Assembly (NCBI GenBank): GCA_025558095.1
Contig: JAIVFI010000025.1
Location: 558,001-622,000 of the forward strand
Direction of reading: 5' to 3'
From: Hyaloraphidium curvatum
Lineage: Eukaryota > Monoblepharomycota > Hyaloraphidiomycetes > Hyaloraphidiales > Hyaloraphidiaceae
Length of the DNA: 64,000 bases
Shown: piece by piece, positions 47,189 to 59,109 of the stretch
How the letters are laid out: each line of letters opens with the position of its first letter
How positions within the stretch are numbered: position 1 is the stretch's first letter
The notes under the pieces: model-generated
Told to the model about the DNA's origin: nothing
The model's input: the letters and a program-made list of their open reading frames with translations, nothing else
Databases searched by the model: none
Position numbers and translations under genes: made by a program

Positions 47189-49055
47189 TCAGGCCCAGAT
47201 CCCGATCACCGCCATGATCGACACAGCCGCCCACAGGGCGAGGAACGAGAGCGCCTTGCGCTGCCACGACAGGCGCATGAAGACGGACGAGTTGGTCATG
47301 TTGGCCGCCAGGAGGTTGACGCAGGCGTCGTAAATGAGGATGCCGGCGGCGATCGAGTCTGGCGTGCGGAGCGGCGGTCAGCGGATGGATGCGGAGCAAG
47401 GCGGGATGGGAGGGGACGCACCGATGATGCCGAGGGTCAGCAGGGTGGTCTCGGAGTTGGGGACAAAGGTCGAGTGGATGCCGATGCCGGTGGCGATGCC
47501 CAGGGGCGTGGTCAGGGTGTAGAAGACGACCATGAAGATGGGCTGGACTGTGATCGGAAGAAGCGTTAGCATGATGGCGGTGGGGAAGGCACGGGGAAGA
47601 CGCACAGTTGGTCTTGAAGCCGGCGTCGAGGACCGTGGCGGAGAGGGCCATGCCTTCAAAGAACTGCCCGGACGAAATCAGCCACTGCAGAAAACATCGC
47701 ACCAACGCACAGAAAACCCACCTGGTGGAACGCCAGCGCGATCATGAGCGCCGTCAGCTCAGACCCCGACGACACGCCGGCCGCCAGGCCGATGATGAAC
47801 GAGTGCGTGGCGATCCCGACCTCGAGCACGTACACCGTGATCTGGCGCCTCTGCCTGTGCGCCAGCAGCAGGTGGTGCGTGTGCTCGGCCTCGTCCAGTT
47901 CCGCGAGGTCGCCCGCCGAGTGGCCGTGGTCGTGCGCGTGCCCGGCGATGGTGGCGTGCGAGGTGAGGTCCTTCTCGGCGTCGGTGCGGGTGTCGAGGAT
48001 CACACTGCCGCTGTCCTCGGCGGCGGCCTTGTCGGGAAGGATGGACATTTCGGGCGCAATTACGGCTGCGGCGGCGGGGGCGTGCGTGTGGGTCGGGTCG
48101 AAGGCCTTTAGGTACGAGACCGCCATGGTCTGGATGAACTGGGTGAAGAGGACGGCGATCATGGCAAAGGCGCCCGCCCAGGAGGAGTACTCGAGCCAGA
48201 AGTCGGAGAGGCAGACGTTGGTGAGGTTGGAGAAGGCGGGCGCGAACATGTGGATAAAACTGGGGGCGGGCCGGGCCAATTCCGGGAAAAACAAGGAGAT
48301 CACGAAGGAGAGATGCAGGACGGTTAGCTCCAATGAAATCCGGCGGCCCGTTTGCCACCCACCCAGTCGCCAGGATGATACCCGCGCCGAAGTGCTTGAA
48401 GATTGAAAACACGAAGTCCGACGCCCGGAGAGCCTTGAACCGCTTCGCCAGGATCGGGATAAGGCATCCGATCAGAGAGACACCGATCTTTGGGGCGGAT
48501 GAGGGCGATGCGGGAGGGGAATGGAAGGGGAGGGACCATGAGTGAGCGTTGCGCAACGGGGCGAACAAGACCGGGAGACGCCCAGGACGACCCCTCCCGC
48601 CATCAGAATATTCAAATTACCTGAATGAAGACGCCGGCGATGTGCAGGTTAAGGTTGTAGTCGTCCTCGCTCGTCTCGGAGCAGTGAGCGGCGAGTGCGG
48701 CGGTGTCCTCCTCGCAGTGCTCCGTGCCGTCGTCCTCGATCTCGCACTTGATGAAGCCGGGCCTGAGCTCGCCGCCGGCGCCGTGGGCGTGCACGCCGGG
48801 CAGGGCGCACAGGGCGCAGGCGGCCACGCCGAGGCAGAGGCACACGGCGAGCAGCGTCTTGTTGACGGGCGCCCTTCGGGGCCTGCCGGCCGCCCTGGCG
48901 ACATCCTTGTGCTCCTTGTGGCCGGCGTGCGGCGTGCGCCCCGCCCGGTGCCGCGGCGGCTCCTCCGGGGCGCAGCGCGGGTCGTCGCAGCAAATGGTGT
49001 CCTCGCAGCAGGCGTCGGCGCAGACCGCCCGGCGGCGGGTCGCGGTGCGCGGCAT
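47189..49055 (-). CDS. ZIP family zinc/iron transporter with Cys-rich N-terminus
   Basis: Predicted import of Zn2+ (or Fe2+) into the cytosol. Six exons encode 483 residues; introns are 48488-48620 (133 nt), 48260-48362 (103), 47664-47721 (58), 47548-47605 (58) and 47359-47421 (63). Joined, they give the ZIP core: H-F-G-A-G-I-I-L-A-T-G-F-I-H-M in the early membrane segments, the histidine-rich cytosolic loop HAHDHGH plus H-T-H-H, then H-S-F-I-I-G-L, A-F-H-Q-F-F-E-G-M-A-L (metal-site histidines and glutamate), T-P-L-G-I-A-T-G-I-G-I and the C-terminal I-A-A-G-I-L-I-Y-D-A. Key motifs such as TGFIHM and HQFFEG form only across splice junctions. Unusually, an N-terminal C-x-x-x-C-C...C-C cluster precedes a hydrophobic segment. 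Stop at 47189-47191. Confidence 0.9.
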
Positions 49056-51791
49056 CGCTGTCTCCTTAATGTGGTGAAGCGGGATGGCGGGCGGCGGCGG
49101 GCGCGGGCGTGGGCGCGGGGCCGGGGCGGGCGTGGCCGGCAAAGTGGGATTGCGGCGGGGCGCCCCCGGCCGGTGCCGAACAACCCAAACGCAAAGGCAG
49201 AAGGCCCGGCATCGATGCGCGCGCAGATCGCGGCATCCGATCCCGCAGACAGCCGCATCACATCGACGTAGATCACTTTGGATGTGCCGAGGCGGCGGGG
49301 TGGCTCCCGGGCACCTGGGCGTGCGTGGCCGGCCGACGCCGATACGCCGATCCCACGGGTCTTGGACCCGCGAACTCAATAGCGGGTCCACCGAATCCGC
49401 CGCGCCGCCGGGCCGCCGGCCAACCTCGTTCTCTCCTATTACTTCCGTGGACGAGAATAGTATCTCGGAGGGAATCGGACCCGTGCCAAGGGGTCACGCC
49501 CTTCGTGCCGATGCCGCGCAAGCGGCATCCCACCCGGCCACCTGATCGGCCGCGGTTCCTCGCCCTGCCGAGCACTTCCTGGACCTCTCGGAGGCATTTC
49601 TAGAACATCACTGCATCGGCTATTCACCGCGGACTCGGGACCTCGGCCGCAAGCCTCCGCGGTGTTGCGCCGCGCGGCCGCCCTGCGCACGGCCGGAGCG
49701 GAAGGCACTCCGCGAAGGCCTGAAATAGGCAGCACCGCGGCGCAACGGGCGCGATTTGATGGCATATAGAGTTCATTCGATTCGTTTTTTGTGTACTATG
49801 GGGCCCGGAGAGCCGGGCAAGCCCACCTTCTCGGCGAGCCAATGGCGTCCCAGGAGCGTCCGTCCTCTCCTCCGAAATCTCACGCAGCAGCATTCCGTAG
49901 ACCGACACTGGACGCCGGCACTGTCGGAAAGATCCGGAGGGTTCGAGTAGCGACCTTCTCCAAACCTGCCGCAGTCACCGGCGTCCCGCCCGCTTTCCGT
50001 CCGCATCTGTCCTCATCCACTGTCCCGTCCGAGATCTCGATGCTGGGCTAGACAGCGGAGGTTGGAATCTGCGAGGGAGCCATCCCGCGCCGGGCTCCGC
50101 CGAGCAGACCGGCATTCAACGCCGCGGAAGGGATCACCATTCAGCGGGATGCCGGCCGAGAAGAGTTCCCGGGCGGCGCGAGCAAAATCTTCCTGCGCCG
50201 CCATGCTCGCGAGGCCGGCATCCGCGTACGGTGGTCCGTCCGTTCGAACAAAAGCTCGGAAGCGGGACTTCACTGGGCTGTCAGCAGGTTGCCGCGGAAT
50301 CCGGCCTCGGCGGCAAGCCTGATACCCTCCGATCCCGCATCCGCGCGGTCCCGCGAACGACCCCGTGCAGAACAAGCACGTATGCCGGCACGTGCGGGTC
50401 TGCAATACGTCGCGCTTGCCAGCAGATTGCCGCTGGCGGGCACCGCAGGGCGCCCGCGCAGAAGTCCTGTGGAGTGGTGTCCCGTCCCATCGGCAGCCTC
50501 CTTGAGACCACGTTGTCCGTGTGCGCCGTCAAAGAAAAGGTGCAGGGCTCCTACCAGCTCCATTTGCGCCGACCACGAATATATCGGCGCCGCGAAACCC
50601 GAAGTCCAGCATCCGAAGGAGGCTTCTGCCTGTTTGCCACCAGGGTGCCCGGTCCGCCCTGATGCCGAACTTTCGCGTCGCAGAAGCGTCGGGCAGGATT
50701 CCGGCGCTGGGCGACGCAGACCAAGATCGGCATCCGGGTCCGTCCGAGTTGTGCGCTAGGGAATGGTGCGGATGCGCTACCGGAGAACTGTTCTGACGAA
50801 GGGCTCCCCACGCGTCAGAAGACACCCGTTGTTACCGCATCCGCGCGATCCAAAGAGTCCGATCCAGATTCTCGTGCGCGGGAAGTCCGCTTGGAGCCAC
50901 GCGACGCCGGTGCCAAAAGGGACGAGCCTGTGTGGGCACCGCACAGGCGCCCGCGCCTATCTCCATGCACCGGCGTCCCGTTCGATCGGCCGTGCCCTCG
51001 AGTACACAACCGGACCAATGTACAGTATCACCTCAGGTGCCAAACAGATTGGTGCACACCATTCAGATGAGTTTCGGAGAGCTGGAGAGAGATCGAGATC
51101 CGCCCTGATGCCGATCCTCCTGCGGATGAGCAGCGACTGGCACCATTCCCGGCGCCGGTCATCGCACCCCGAGATAGGCACCTGGTCAGTCCGAACTGCC
51201 GGCGCGTGCAGGAACTTCTGATGCGGATCTATGCGCGCCACCTGCCCTGCGATTGAGTCCCGCGGCGGAGCCAAAGCACGGTACGACCCGCATGCGCTTG
51301 AATGCCGGCGCGCGTAGACTCCATCCACACATGGACAGCACTGCCATCCACGGGGCGCAGCAGATGCGCGCGGAGCGGAACCTCCTCGATAGAAGAAAGC
51401 CATCGTCCGCGGCTGTCTCCAAGTTGTCCGCGAACTTCCTTGACTCCTTTTCCGCTTCCAACCAGCACGAGCAGCACCATCCGTGATTCGGTGGCGCTTT
51501 CCGTGCCGGCGAGCAGCGGGAAGCGGGTTGACGTGGCGGTCCGTCGGGGGCGTCGTCCATGTCCGGTGGCTGTCGGCACTCCCCGCTCTTGGAAATCAGC
51601 GTGTTCCAGTCGGCCAGTAGGAAAGCGAGCATGTGCTGGCGCAAAGTGCGCGTCCTTCCCGGGTGAGTGAGCGGAGACCGGCCTTCGCTTTGCCTCCGCC
51701 CTCGTTCTCGGCGCCGTCGCCACACCCGTTCTCCGCACCACCGTCTCCCACCCTCGGAAATCAGACCTCTACCGCAGGCGCCGAGCAAATC
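49056..51791. other. gene-poor stretch with weak internal duplication
   Basis: About 2.7 kb with only short ORFs in all frames. Two blocks recur about 495-500 bp apart (CCGCATCCGCGCG near 50338 and 50838; GGGCACCGCA...CGCCCGCGC near 50438 and 50933), suggesting an old tandem duplication. No protein motif, RNA gene or mobile-element signature was recognised. Confidence 0.4.
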
Positions 51792-52859
51792 ATGTCCGTC
51801 CTGCGCATGATCAACAAATCCACCGGCCTCGGCCGCGTGTCGCTCATCACCGGCGGCGCGTCGCCCGTCGGAATCGGCGCGGCCACGGCGCGAGTGTTCG
51901 CGCGCGAGGGGGCCAAGGTCATCATCTCGGATTTGGCGGACCGCGAGCAGGACGCGAAGAAGGTCGTCGCCGAGTGCAATGCTATCCGACCAAACTCGGC
52001 CGTGTTCATCCCGCTGGACGTCACGGACGAGCGCGACTGGGTGCGGGCGATGGAGGAGGTCGAGGCCAAGGTCGGAGTGCTCGATGTGCTCTTCAACAAG
52101 TCAGGCTCTCTTTTGCCTTGCCGATTTGAGGCTGAATGCTGTTTGCAGCGCCGGGATCAGCGGCGAGATCAACCAGCTACCCAACGAGACGATGGACACG
52201 GCGGACATCTCCCATTACGAGAAGATCATGCGGATCAACTCGACGGGCGTGGTGCTGGGTCTCAAGTACGCGGCCAAGTCGATGAAGAAAAACAAAGTCG
52301 AGGAATGGAAGTCGATCGTCATGACTTCGAGCGTGGCCGGCCTCCAGGGCAGCCCGGCGGTGCCGCTCGGCTACACGGCAAGGTTCCCTTCTTTGCTCTG
52401 CTGCCTTCTGATTCGAGCTGACGATGTTGGATGGCATCTAGCAAATGGGCTGTTCGCGGGCTGGCGAAGCACGGTTGGTAGCCCCCACATTTCCGGTCGG
52501 CATGTCACCCATCCTTCCTCCATTCCGAAGCTGCCCAGCTCGGCGTTGCCGACAAGATCCGATGCAATTCCATACATCCAGGCGTTATCGTCTCCGACAT
52601 GACCGTCAACGCGGAATGGTAGGTCGGCGGGCCAACGAAGACCCTCGTCTGATCTCTCTTTCCGCTCCCTTCCAGGGTCGACCACTCGGGCAAGCACAAG
52701 CCCGGCGTCGGCGAGATGTTCCAGCAGCAGATCCCCTTCAAGCGCCCCGGCTGGCCCGACGAGGTGGCCGCCGCCGTGCTCTTCCTGGCCTCGCCCGAGT
52801 CGAGCTACATCTCGGGGCAGGCCACGGTCATCGACGGGGCCATCCACAACGGCAGCTAA
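51792..52859 (+). CDS. Classical short-chain dehydrogenase/reductase
   Basis: An NAD(P)-dependent oxidoreductase of the classical SDR type. Five exons encode 281 residues; introns are 52100-52148 (49 nt), 52383-52441 (59), 52474-52530 (57) and 52619-52675 (57). Visible motifs are the nucleotide loop T-G-G-A-S-P-V-G-I-G near residue 20, S-D-L after strand 2, L-D-V-T-D, N-N-A-G (restored across the first intron), the catalytic serine in M-T-S-S-V-A-G, and Y-T-A-S-K with active-site Tyr and Lys, split by the second intron. The C-terminus is typical of the family (A-S-P-E-S-S-Y-I-S-G-Q, D-G). The substrate is not predictable; an alcohol or sterol-type ketone is common. It lies beside P450 and GMC oxidoreductase genes. 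Confidence 0.85.
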
Positions 52860-52999
52860 TCATCGAGTGCCCGCTCGCTGTAATGCGCAATTCGGATTTG
52901 GAGAACAGAGTTTGTTGGATCGACCACGCATGTTCACGACGTCGCACTCCGACCCAACAAAACCAGGGCAAGCTATTTCTCGCTCTCTCACACCCAGTC

Positions 53000-54785
53000 T
53001 CACTTCTCCCTCTCCTCCACGAATGCGGTGCAGTCCCTCGGCCTCTGCGTCGCCGGCTCCGCGAACGCGACCTCGGCCCCGACGGGCTTGGTGGCGCGGT
53101 CCGTCATCTCGGCGGCAAAGTCGGGATCGTCGGGCCGCACGTCGTCGCGGTAGGCGAGGTCCGTGGCGATCCGGAAGCGGAAGCGCCGGAGGAACGAGGC
53201 CATCAGCACGCGGTACTCCAGCAGGGCAAAGTCTTTGCCGATGCAGATTCGGGGCTTCGGGAAGAAATGAGCCAATCAACCAGTCAGATCGTGTCGACCG
53301 AGGACTCACGCCGTTGGAGAACGGGATGTAGGCAAAGAGGTGCTTGACGGGCGACTCGCCGAGCCATCGCTCGGGCTTGAACTCCTCGGCGTCGTCTCCC
53401 CAGAACCTCTTGCTCTTGTGGAGCGCCGTGTACCTGGAGGACGAAAACGTGAGCCGAGGACCTTTCGGATTGCTTTCGGGGGTACGAACGGGATGTAGAT
53501 GGGAGTGTCGCCCGTCAGCACCTTGCCGTCGATCGTCTCCCCGGCGGGTACTGTCCGCATCGCCCCCGGCGCGATCGGGTGCATCCTCAGGACTTCCTTA
53601 AACACTGCACCCAGGTACTCCATCTTGGCCTGTTCTTCGTAGCCGCAGGGGGAAGTCGGAGTGGGGAGGATCGAGTCGATTTCGGCGACGACCTTGGCGA
53701 GGGCTTCGGAGTGCTTGTTCAAGAGGAGGAGGGTGAAAGCGGACGTCGAGGCCGTGGTTTCGTGCCTTCGGCGGCGAAAGTTAATGAAGCGGCCAATGAC
53801 TGACAGACCCGCGGATGACGGCGTACCCGGCAACGAGGAAGGTCATGATTTCGTCAAGGAAATCCTCGTCCGACATGCGGTCCTCCGCGTTCGCGGACCC
53901 CATCTTCATGAGGAGGTCGAGGATGCTGTTACCGCCCTTCTCGTCGCCTGACTGCTCCCTCAGCCGCGCCTCCCGGACGATATCGAGGCCCAGCATCTTG
54001 AACTTGCCCAGCTCCTGGTAAAAGTTGTACGTCTCGCGCGGGTGTGTGATGTATCGCATCGGGTTCGTCAGGAGCTTGGCCGGCTCCGCGAGGCTGACAT
54101 AGACCATGTTCTTGATCGATGTCGTCCGCTCGTCGTCGGGCGAACTGGTCGTGAACCCGAACCGATACCCGAAACCGACCTCGCCGATGATGTCGAGGGT
54201 AACCTTGGAGAACCATTCGCCCATGTCGACCGGCTCCCCCGGATGGGCCGCGACCTGTCGCGAGATGGCGTCTGCGAACAAGGTGCCGTACGATGAGAAC
54301 GCCGGCACCATCTGCCGGAGAAAGTCGGGCTTGAAGCCGTGGTTCATGACGCGCCGCTTCCGGGACCAAACATCGCCCTCCGAAGTCAGGAGCCCGTTGC
54401 CCACGATCGGCCGGACCGAGTCGTAGTCGGTCTTTGGGTAGTTCTTCTTCAGCAGCACTTGGTGGACCACGTCGGGGTCGTAAGACACGAGCATCGTGTA
54501 GAAGAATCCCAAATAGAGCGGGAACGTCTCCGGCACGGCAGGATCCTGGGCCATCAGCTGGGTGACCGCGGTGAAGTGCATGTTGGAGCGCGCAAAGAGA
54601 TCCATATGGCCCTTCCACAGCGTGTAGCCCTCGGTTCTCGGCGGCACGAAGCCGGCGGCCTCCAGCACGCGGCGCCGGTGGAAGTTCTTCAGGAAGGTCT
54701 GGCCAACGACGAAGCCGGCGTACAAGAGCGCCGCAGCGACGAGCGTGCCGACGACCCACAGCATTGTGGCCGCGCTGAACGCCAT
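53000..54785 (-). CDS. Cytochrome P450 monooxygenase
   Basis: A membrane-anchored heme monooxygenase. Four exons encode about 538 residues. The N-terminal hydrophobic anchor spans about residues 5-30. The I-helix A-G-H-E-T-T-A-S forms across the intron at 53766-53826. The K-helix E-V-L-R, the P-E-R-W meander and the heme signature F-S-N-G-P-R-I-C-I-G follow; the last forms across the intron at 53255-53309. The remaining intron (about 53430-53482, GTACCC...CTCCAG) leaves the frame off by one base between Y-I-P-F and Y-T-A-L-H-K-S: both sides are plainly coding, but the canonical boundaries do not join them. This could be a non-canonical site, a base error or a real disruption. The start is 288 bp from the divergent GMC gene. 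Confidence 0.8.
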
Positions 54786-55073
54786 CGCGGCCACGTTTGC
54801 GAGCGATGGGGTTGTTGGCGCGAAAGGGTCTCCCGCGCTCGCGCGCGGGCGTGGACCGGGCGTGGACCCCGAGGCGGCGAGACCCCGCAAACCTCCTACT
54901 CGAGGCAGAAAAGTGTCAGCGATAGATGATTGTAGCAAAATCTTTAAGATTCGAGATGCTGCGGAGGCGGTAGCTCGGGATGGCCGATCAAGATCGGGAT
55001 CATCGACGCGGATCGCCACCCTTTAGCGCCGTCGCCGCATCTCCGTCCCCCAATCTCCGTCGCGGTCAGCGCC

Positions 55074-57261
55074 ATGCCGGCTCCTCTCCGCGCGCCGGAG
55101 AGGACGAAAGCAGATGTTGCCGATGCGGCGAACCAGAATGGCGCCAACGCGTGGTGGAAGGAAGGAGGGGGCGATGCCTTCGAGTTCGACTGTAAGTAGT
55201 CGCCAACGCGAATGTCGCGGGTGCATCGCGGGCCGGGAACCGATGGAGTGGGGATTTCGGTTCTTTGGAGCCTCTTCAGACGCGCTTCGTCGCGAAAGGC
55301 CGCCCTGTGTTCCCGCGACGCGCTGGGTGACCGCGCCACATGTGGACCTCCCCTCGGCTTGCCACTCATACGGCCTGTTCTCCCAGACATCGTTGTTGGA
55401 TCGGGCTCTTCGGGATCGGCTCTCGCAGGGCGGCTCGCCGAGCATCTCCCGGACAGTTCGATCCTGCTTCTGGAGGCCGGGCCTTCCAATGACCACCCCA
55501 TGATCAAGTGCCCTTTCCGGATGTTCGACCTGCTGGGATCCGAATTCGATTGTCGGTTCATTGCCTCGTTCGTCTCGGAGCCCAGTCTCACCGCGTCGCT
55601 GATCTGCAGGGCAGTACAAGACGGAGCCCATGCCGCTGGCCAACAACCGGATCATGGACTGGCCCCGCGGTCGCGCTCTTGGAGGCTCGTCGTCGATCAA
55701 CGGCATTCTCTGGGTTCCGGGATCCCGCGTCGACTACGACGAGTGGGCCAAGATGGGCGCCACGGGCTGGGACTACGACTCGGTGAAGCACTACTTCGAA
55801 GCCATGGAGACCGTGCACGGCCTCGACAGGAAGGGCCGAGGCAAAAGTGGGCCCGTGGACGTGACGTCGTTCAAGAAGGAGCAAGTGAATCCCTGTGGGC
55901 GCGACAGATCCGTCCTCTGATCTTGGCCTGACGACGCCAAAGTCTCGCAGCTGTTTGTCGAGGCGTGCGCTGCCCTTCCGGATGCCCCGCCGCCGGCGTC
56001 GTTCCATATTCCCTTAACGGAAGACTACAACTCGGGCGAGAACCTCGGGGCGTCCCTTTCCCAGAACAACTGCTACAAGGGAGCCCGCTCGGACATCTAC
56101 AGCAGCTACATAAGGAAGCGCGGCCTCGACAAGGGACCGCCTGGGGCAGCCAAGGGGCTGACGGTTTTGACGCACGCCGAAGCCACGAAGCTGCACTTTA
56201 AGCCGGACATGTCGCTGGACGTCGTCGAGGTCCTGTACTCGCCGCCGAGCGGCGAAGCCCAGACCATTCGGTTCCGGGCGCGGGCGGAAACGGTCCTGTC
56301 TGCGGGCGCCATCAACACCCCGCTCCTCCTCCTCGCCTCCGGCGTCGGCCCCAAGGCCGACCTTGAGGCCGCGGGCATCCCCTGCATGCTCGACCTGCCC
56401 GTCGGGAAGGGCCTGCAGGACCACCTGTACGCGAGCCTGTACTTCCTGACCAAACCTGGCGGGCCGGACCGGGGCCCGATCACCAAGGACAGGATCGAGA
56501 GCGGGCTCAAGGAGTGGGACGACACCGACGGCGGCGGCGAGCTCAGCGTCGGACCGACGGAGGCGGTGGCATTCTTCAAGAGCGGTCTGGACGGCTTCTA
56601 CGGCTGCGATGCGGAGGTGCAGGTCGATGTGCCGCATTCCGAAACGTGACCTGACCACGGCCCATCCTGCTACCGCAGATCGAGTTCTCGCCCATCTTTT
56701 GGGACAAGCCGGAGGACGAGGCAATCTGCTTCATTACCGAGGTGGTGGGCTCCCTCTCGCGCGGCGAGATCAAGGTGGTGAAAGGAGCGGACGGGCAACC
56801 GCACTTCGAGATCCACGTGAGCGTGATCGCGTGTTCGGATGTTTTCCTGTTTTGACACCGTCGATCAGCCCGAGTACTTTACCGTCGACCGCGATCTCAA
56901 AGTGCTCGTCCGCGCCCTCCAGGCTTCGCGCCGGATCGCTGCGACGAATCCCCTGGCCGAGCGTGTTAAGGAGGAGTTCGTAGACCCGGAGATCGCCGCG
57001 CTACACGACCCGTTCAAGGAGGAGCAGAAGTACCTCGAGGAGTTCGCCAAGAAGTACTGTGTCACGGTCTATCACCCCGCGTGCACAACGGCCATCGGCA
57101 AGGTGGTTGACACCGAGCTCAAGGTCAAGGGGATCAAGGGGCTTCGGATCGCCGACGCCGGTGTGATGCCCCGGATCGTCGCAGGCAACACGAACGCGCC
57201 GTGCGTCATGATCGGAGAGAAGTGCGCGGCGATGCTGATTGCGGAGAGGCAGAAGCGTTAG
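55074..57261 (+). CDS. GMC family oxidoreductase (FAD-dependent)
   Basis: An FAD-dependent alcohol/choline/glucose-type oxidoreductase. Six exons encode 594 residues; introns are 55192-55386 (195 nt), 55552-55609 (58), 55895-55942 (48), 56629-56678 (50) and 56817-56868 (52). The dinucleotide-binding motif I-V-V-G-S-G-S-S-G forms across the first junction, followed by L-L-L-E-A-G. The first GMC signature (P-R-G-R-A-L-G-G-S-S-S-I-N) follows a junction that creates D-W-Q-Y-K-T-E-P. The second signature G-A-I-N-T-P-L-L-L-L-A-S-G is at about residue 320. The C-terminus has Y-H-P-A-C-T with the catalytic histidine and G-N-T-N-A-P with its partner asparagine. No signal peptide was seen, so it is probably intracellular. 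The substrate is unknown; P450 and SDR genes are adjacent, suggesting a shared oxidative pathway. Confidence 0.85.
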
Positions 57262-57721
57262 CCGTCATCCAGATATGCTGTGTAGCTCATGGAGGTTTTT
57301 GACTGTCAGCTGCGCCGAGCGCCTCGATCTTGCCAGCCATGTTTACACGAAAAGCGAAGCCCTGCCCCCCGAAATGTACCCTTCCATCTCGTAGAGCCAC
57401 TGAGCCGTGCCCTCCACCCGACGACTTACCTCACCGGCCGCCCTCCCAGCCGCCGTGGACTGGCAAGGATTGTGGACCTGAACGATTGGAACGCCGTGTT
57501 GCGAGAGTGAATCTGATCGTCAGGCCGCCAGGTCATCAGGAGGCGGCGCTGGCAACCGGCGGTGCGGCCCTGCGAGCGTTTGATGACAACAGTCCTTATA
57601 CGGCGCGGGATGGGAGTCCGCGACGGCCAGACGTGGAACTCGCGGTAGAACTGTCGGCTTCGCGCGGCGGTGCGGCCGGGCTCAGCACCATTTTCCTGTC
57701 TCCCGTTCACGCCCAAACACG
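57262..57721. other. intergenic, nothing seen
   Basis: About 460 bp between the GMC and phosphotransferase genes, both on the plus strand. No exon or repeat was recognised. Confidence 0.45.
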
Positions 57722-58795
57722 ATGGACGCCGCCGTAGGACCGAAGCTCCTCGACCACATCTCCGACACATTGGCTCCTGCTGGAACGCGTTTGGCGATAG
57801 CCGGCGCGGATTTGCAGCCGGGAGCGGCGGCCGGACTGAAGAACGCGAACGTGGTGCTGGAGGCCCAACCGGAGCCCGCCGGGGGCCCGTTCCGAGTGCT
57901 CCTGCGCGTGTATGCCTTTCCCAGCGTCATAATCTCCGGTCGCACCGCGGCGGAGAACGAGGCCGCCGTGTTGGAGCTCCTCGGACGCGCGTCTCCCGGT
58001 CTCGCTCCGAAGCTCCTCCTCAAGCGCGCCTCTGGAGCGCCCGGAGCCGGCCCTGAGGAGGAGCAGGATTGGAACGTTATCGAGTATATCACGAATGAGG
58101 GCGGCCTGACCCCTCAGGAAGCTTTTGCCCGCGGATCCCAGGCCATGGCGCTCCTAGCTACAGTTCACGGGGTGGACCTCGCAAAGAACCCGAACTCTTT
58201 CGTATTGGACGTGCCGGCGGAAGAGCTCCGTCTTGTGCCGGATTCGGACGCTGTTGGACCGGGCTTCCTGGCGAGCTGCGGGGACGGCGAGTATGGAGCG
58301 AAGCTGGCTGCAACCTGGACCAAGGTTCAGCAGGTTTCCGACGTCCACGGCGACGTTTTCGCATCTCTGCCCCGCGAGGCCTTGATCCACGGCGATTCGC
58401 ACGCCGGAAACTTCCTCAAGACCGGGGATGGATTGCGCCTCATCGATTTCGAAGGCGCCCGCGTCGGATGCGAGCTGGAAGACCTGGGATCCTTCTTCGT
58501 CGTGGTCTTTCCTCCACTGTCTGGTGAACAAGAAGCTGCCCTGCTCTCGGACTACCGCCACCATGCCGGATCGCGGACCTGCGACATGCTTGACAAACTG
58601 CAAGGCCAAGACGGGGACCTGCAGCGGGCTTTGAGCCTCTTCAAGATCCGCAAGCTGTGCCGGATGATTTCCTTCTTCAACGACGCCGTGGACAAGATGG
58701 GACCGGAGGCGGCGTCGAGCCCGGCTGCCAACGCATTGGCTGGCGGAGCCAGGTTCTTCTTGGGCCTGCTCGACAACATCCTCCAGAGCCTGTAG
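57722..58795 (+). CDS. APH/choline-kinase-fold phosphotransferase
   Basis: A single-exon gene for 357 residues. The catalytic loop reads L-I-H-G-D-S-H-A-G-N-F, the Brenner motif of aminoglycoside phosphotransferase and choline kinase relatives, with catalytic Asp and metal-binding Asn. It is followed by R-L-I-D-F-E-G-A, the second metal-binding Asp, at about residue 240. The N-lobe has F-R-V-L-L-R-V-Y as the candidate lysine/arginine strand, and the usual ATP-contacting lysine is not obvious. Fungal members of this fold phosphorylate small molecules or act in protein quality control; the true substrate is unknown. The start places the N-lobe correctly and no upstream in-frame M gives a better model. 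Confidence 0.75.
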   Translation: MDAAVGPKLLDHISDTLAPAGTRLAIAGADLQPGAAAGLKNANVVLEAQPEPAGGPFRVLLRVYAFPSVIISGRTAAENEAAVLELLGRASPGLAPKLLLKRASGAPGAGPEEEQDWNVIEYITNEGGLTPQEAFARGSQAMALLATVHGVDLAKNPNSFVLDVPAEELRLVPDSDAVGPGFLASCGDGEYGAKLAATWTKVQQVSDVHGDVFASLPREALIHGDSHAGNFLKTGDGLRLIDFEGARVGCELEDLGSFFVVVFPPLSGEQEAALLSDYRHHAGSRTCDMLDKLQGQDGDLQRALSLFKIRKLCRMISFFNDAVDKMGPEAASSPAANALAGGARFFLGLLDNILQSL

Positions 58796-59109
58796 GTTAC
58801 GTATGTACTCGGAAGCCATTCGCTACAATGCCCAAGAAGTGCCTGATCCTGATCCTAGCGTCCGATCGGGATCAATCGACGGCGTCATCCGTTCCGCGGC
58901 GTTGCGCCCGCCGCCCGCCCGCGCGGGGACCGACTTTTCTCGCAACACAGTCATCCGTCGAAAGCGCTCCTTGGCCCCGGACGAACACGCAGCTTCAGCG
59001 GAAAACTTGCTCCAGTACCGCGACTGGCAGCAGATCCTCGCCGCGCCGGGATTTGAGGGCGGGGAGGGTGTGGGGCACTGGACTTTCTCGGACCGCGGAA
59101 CTCCCCGCC

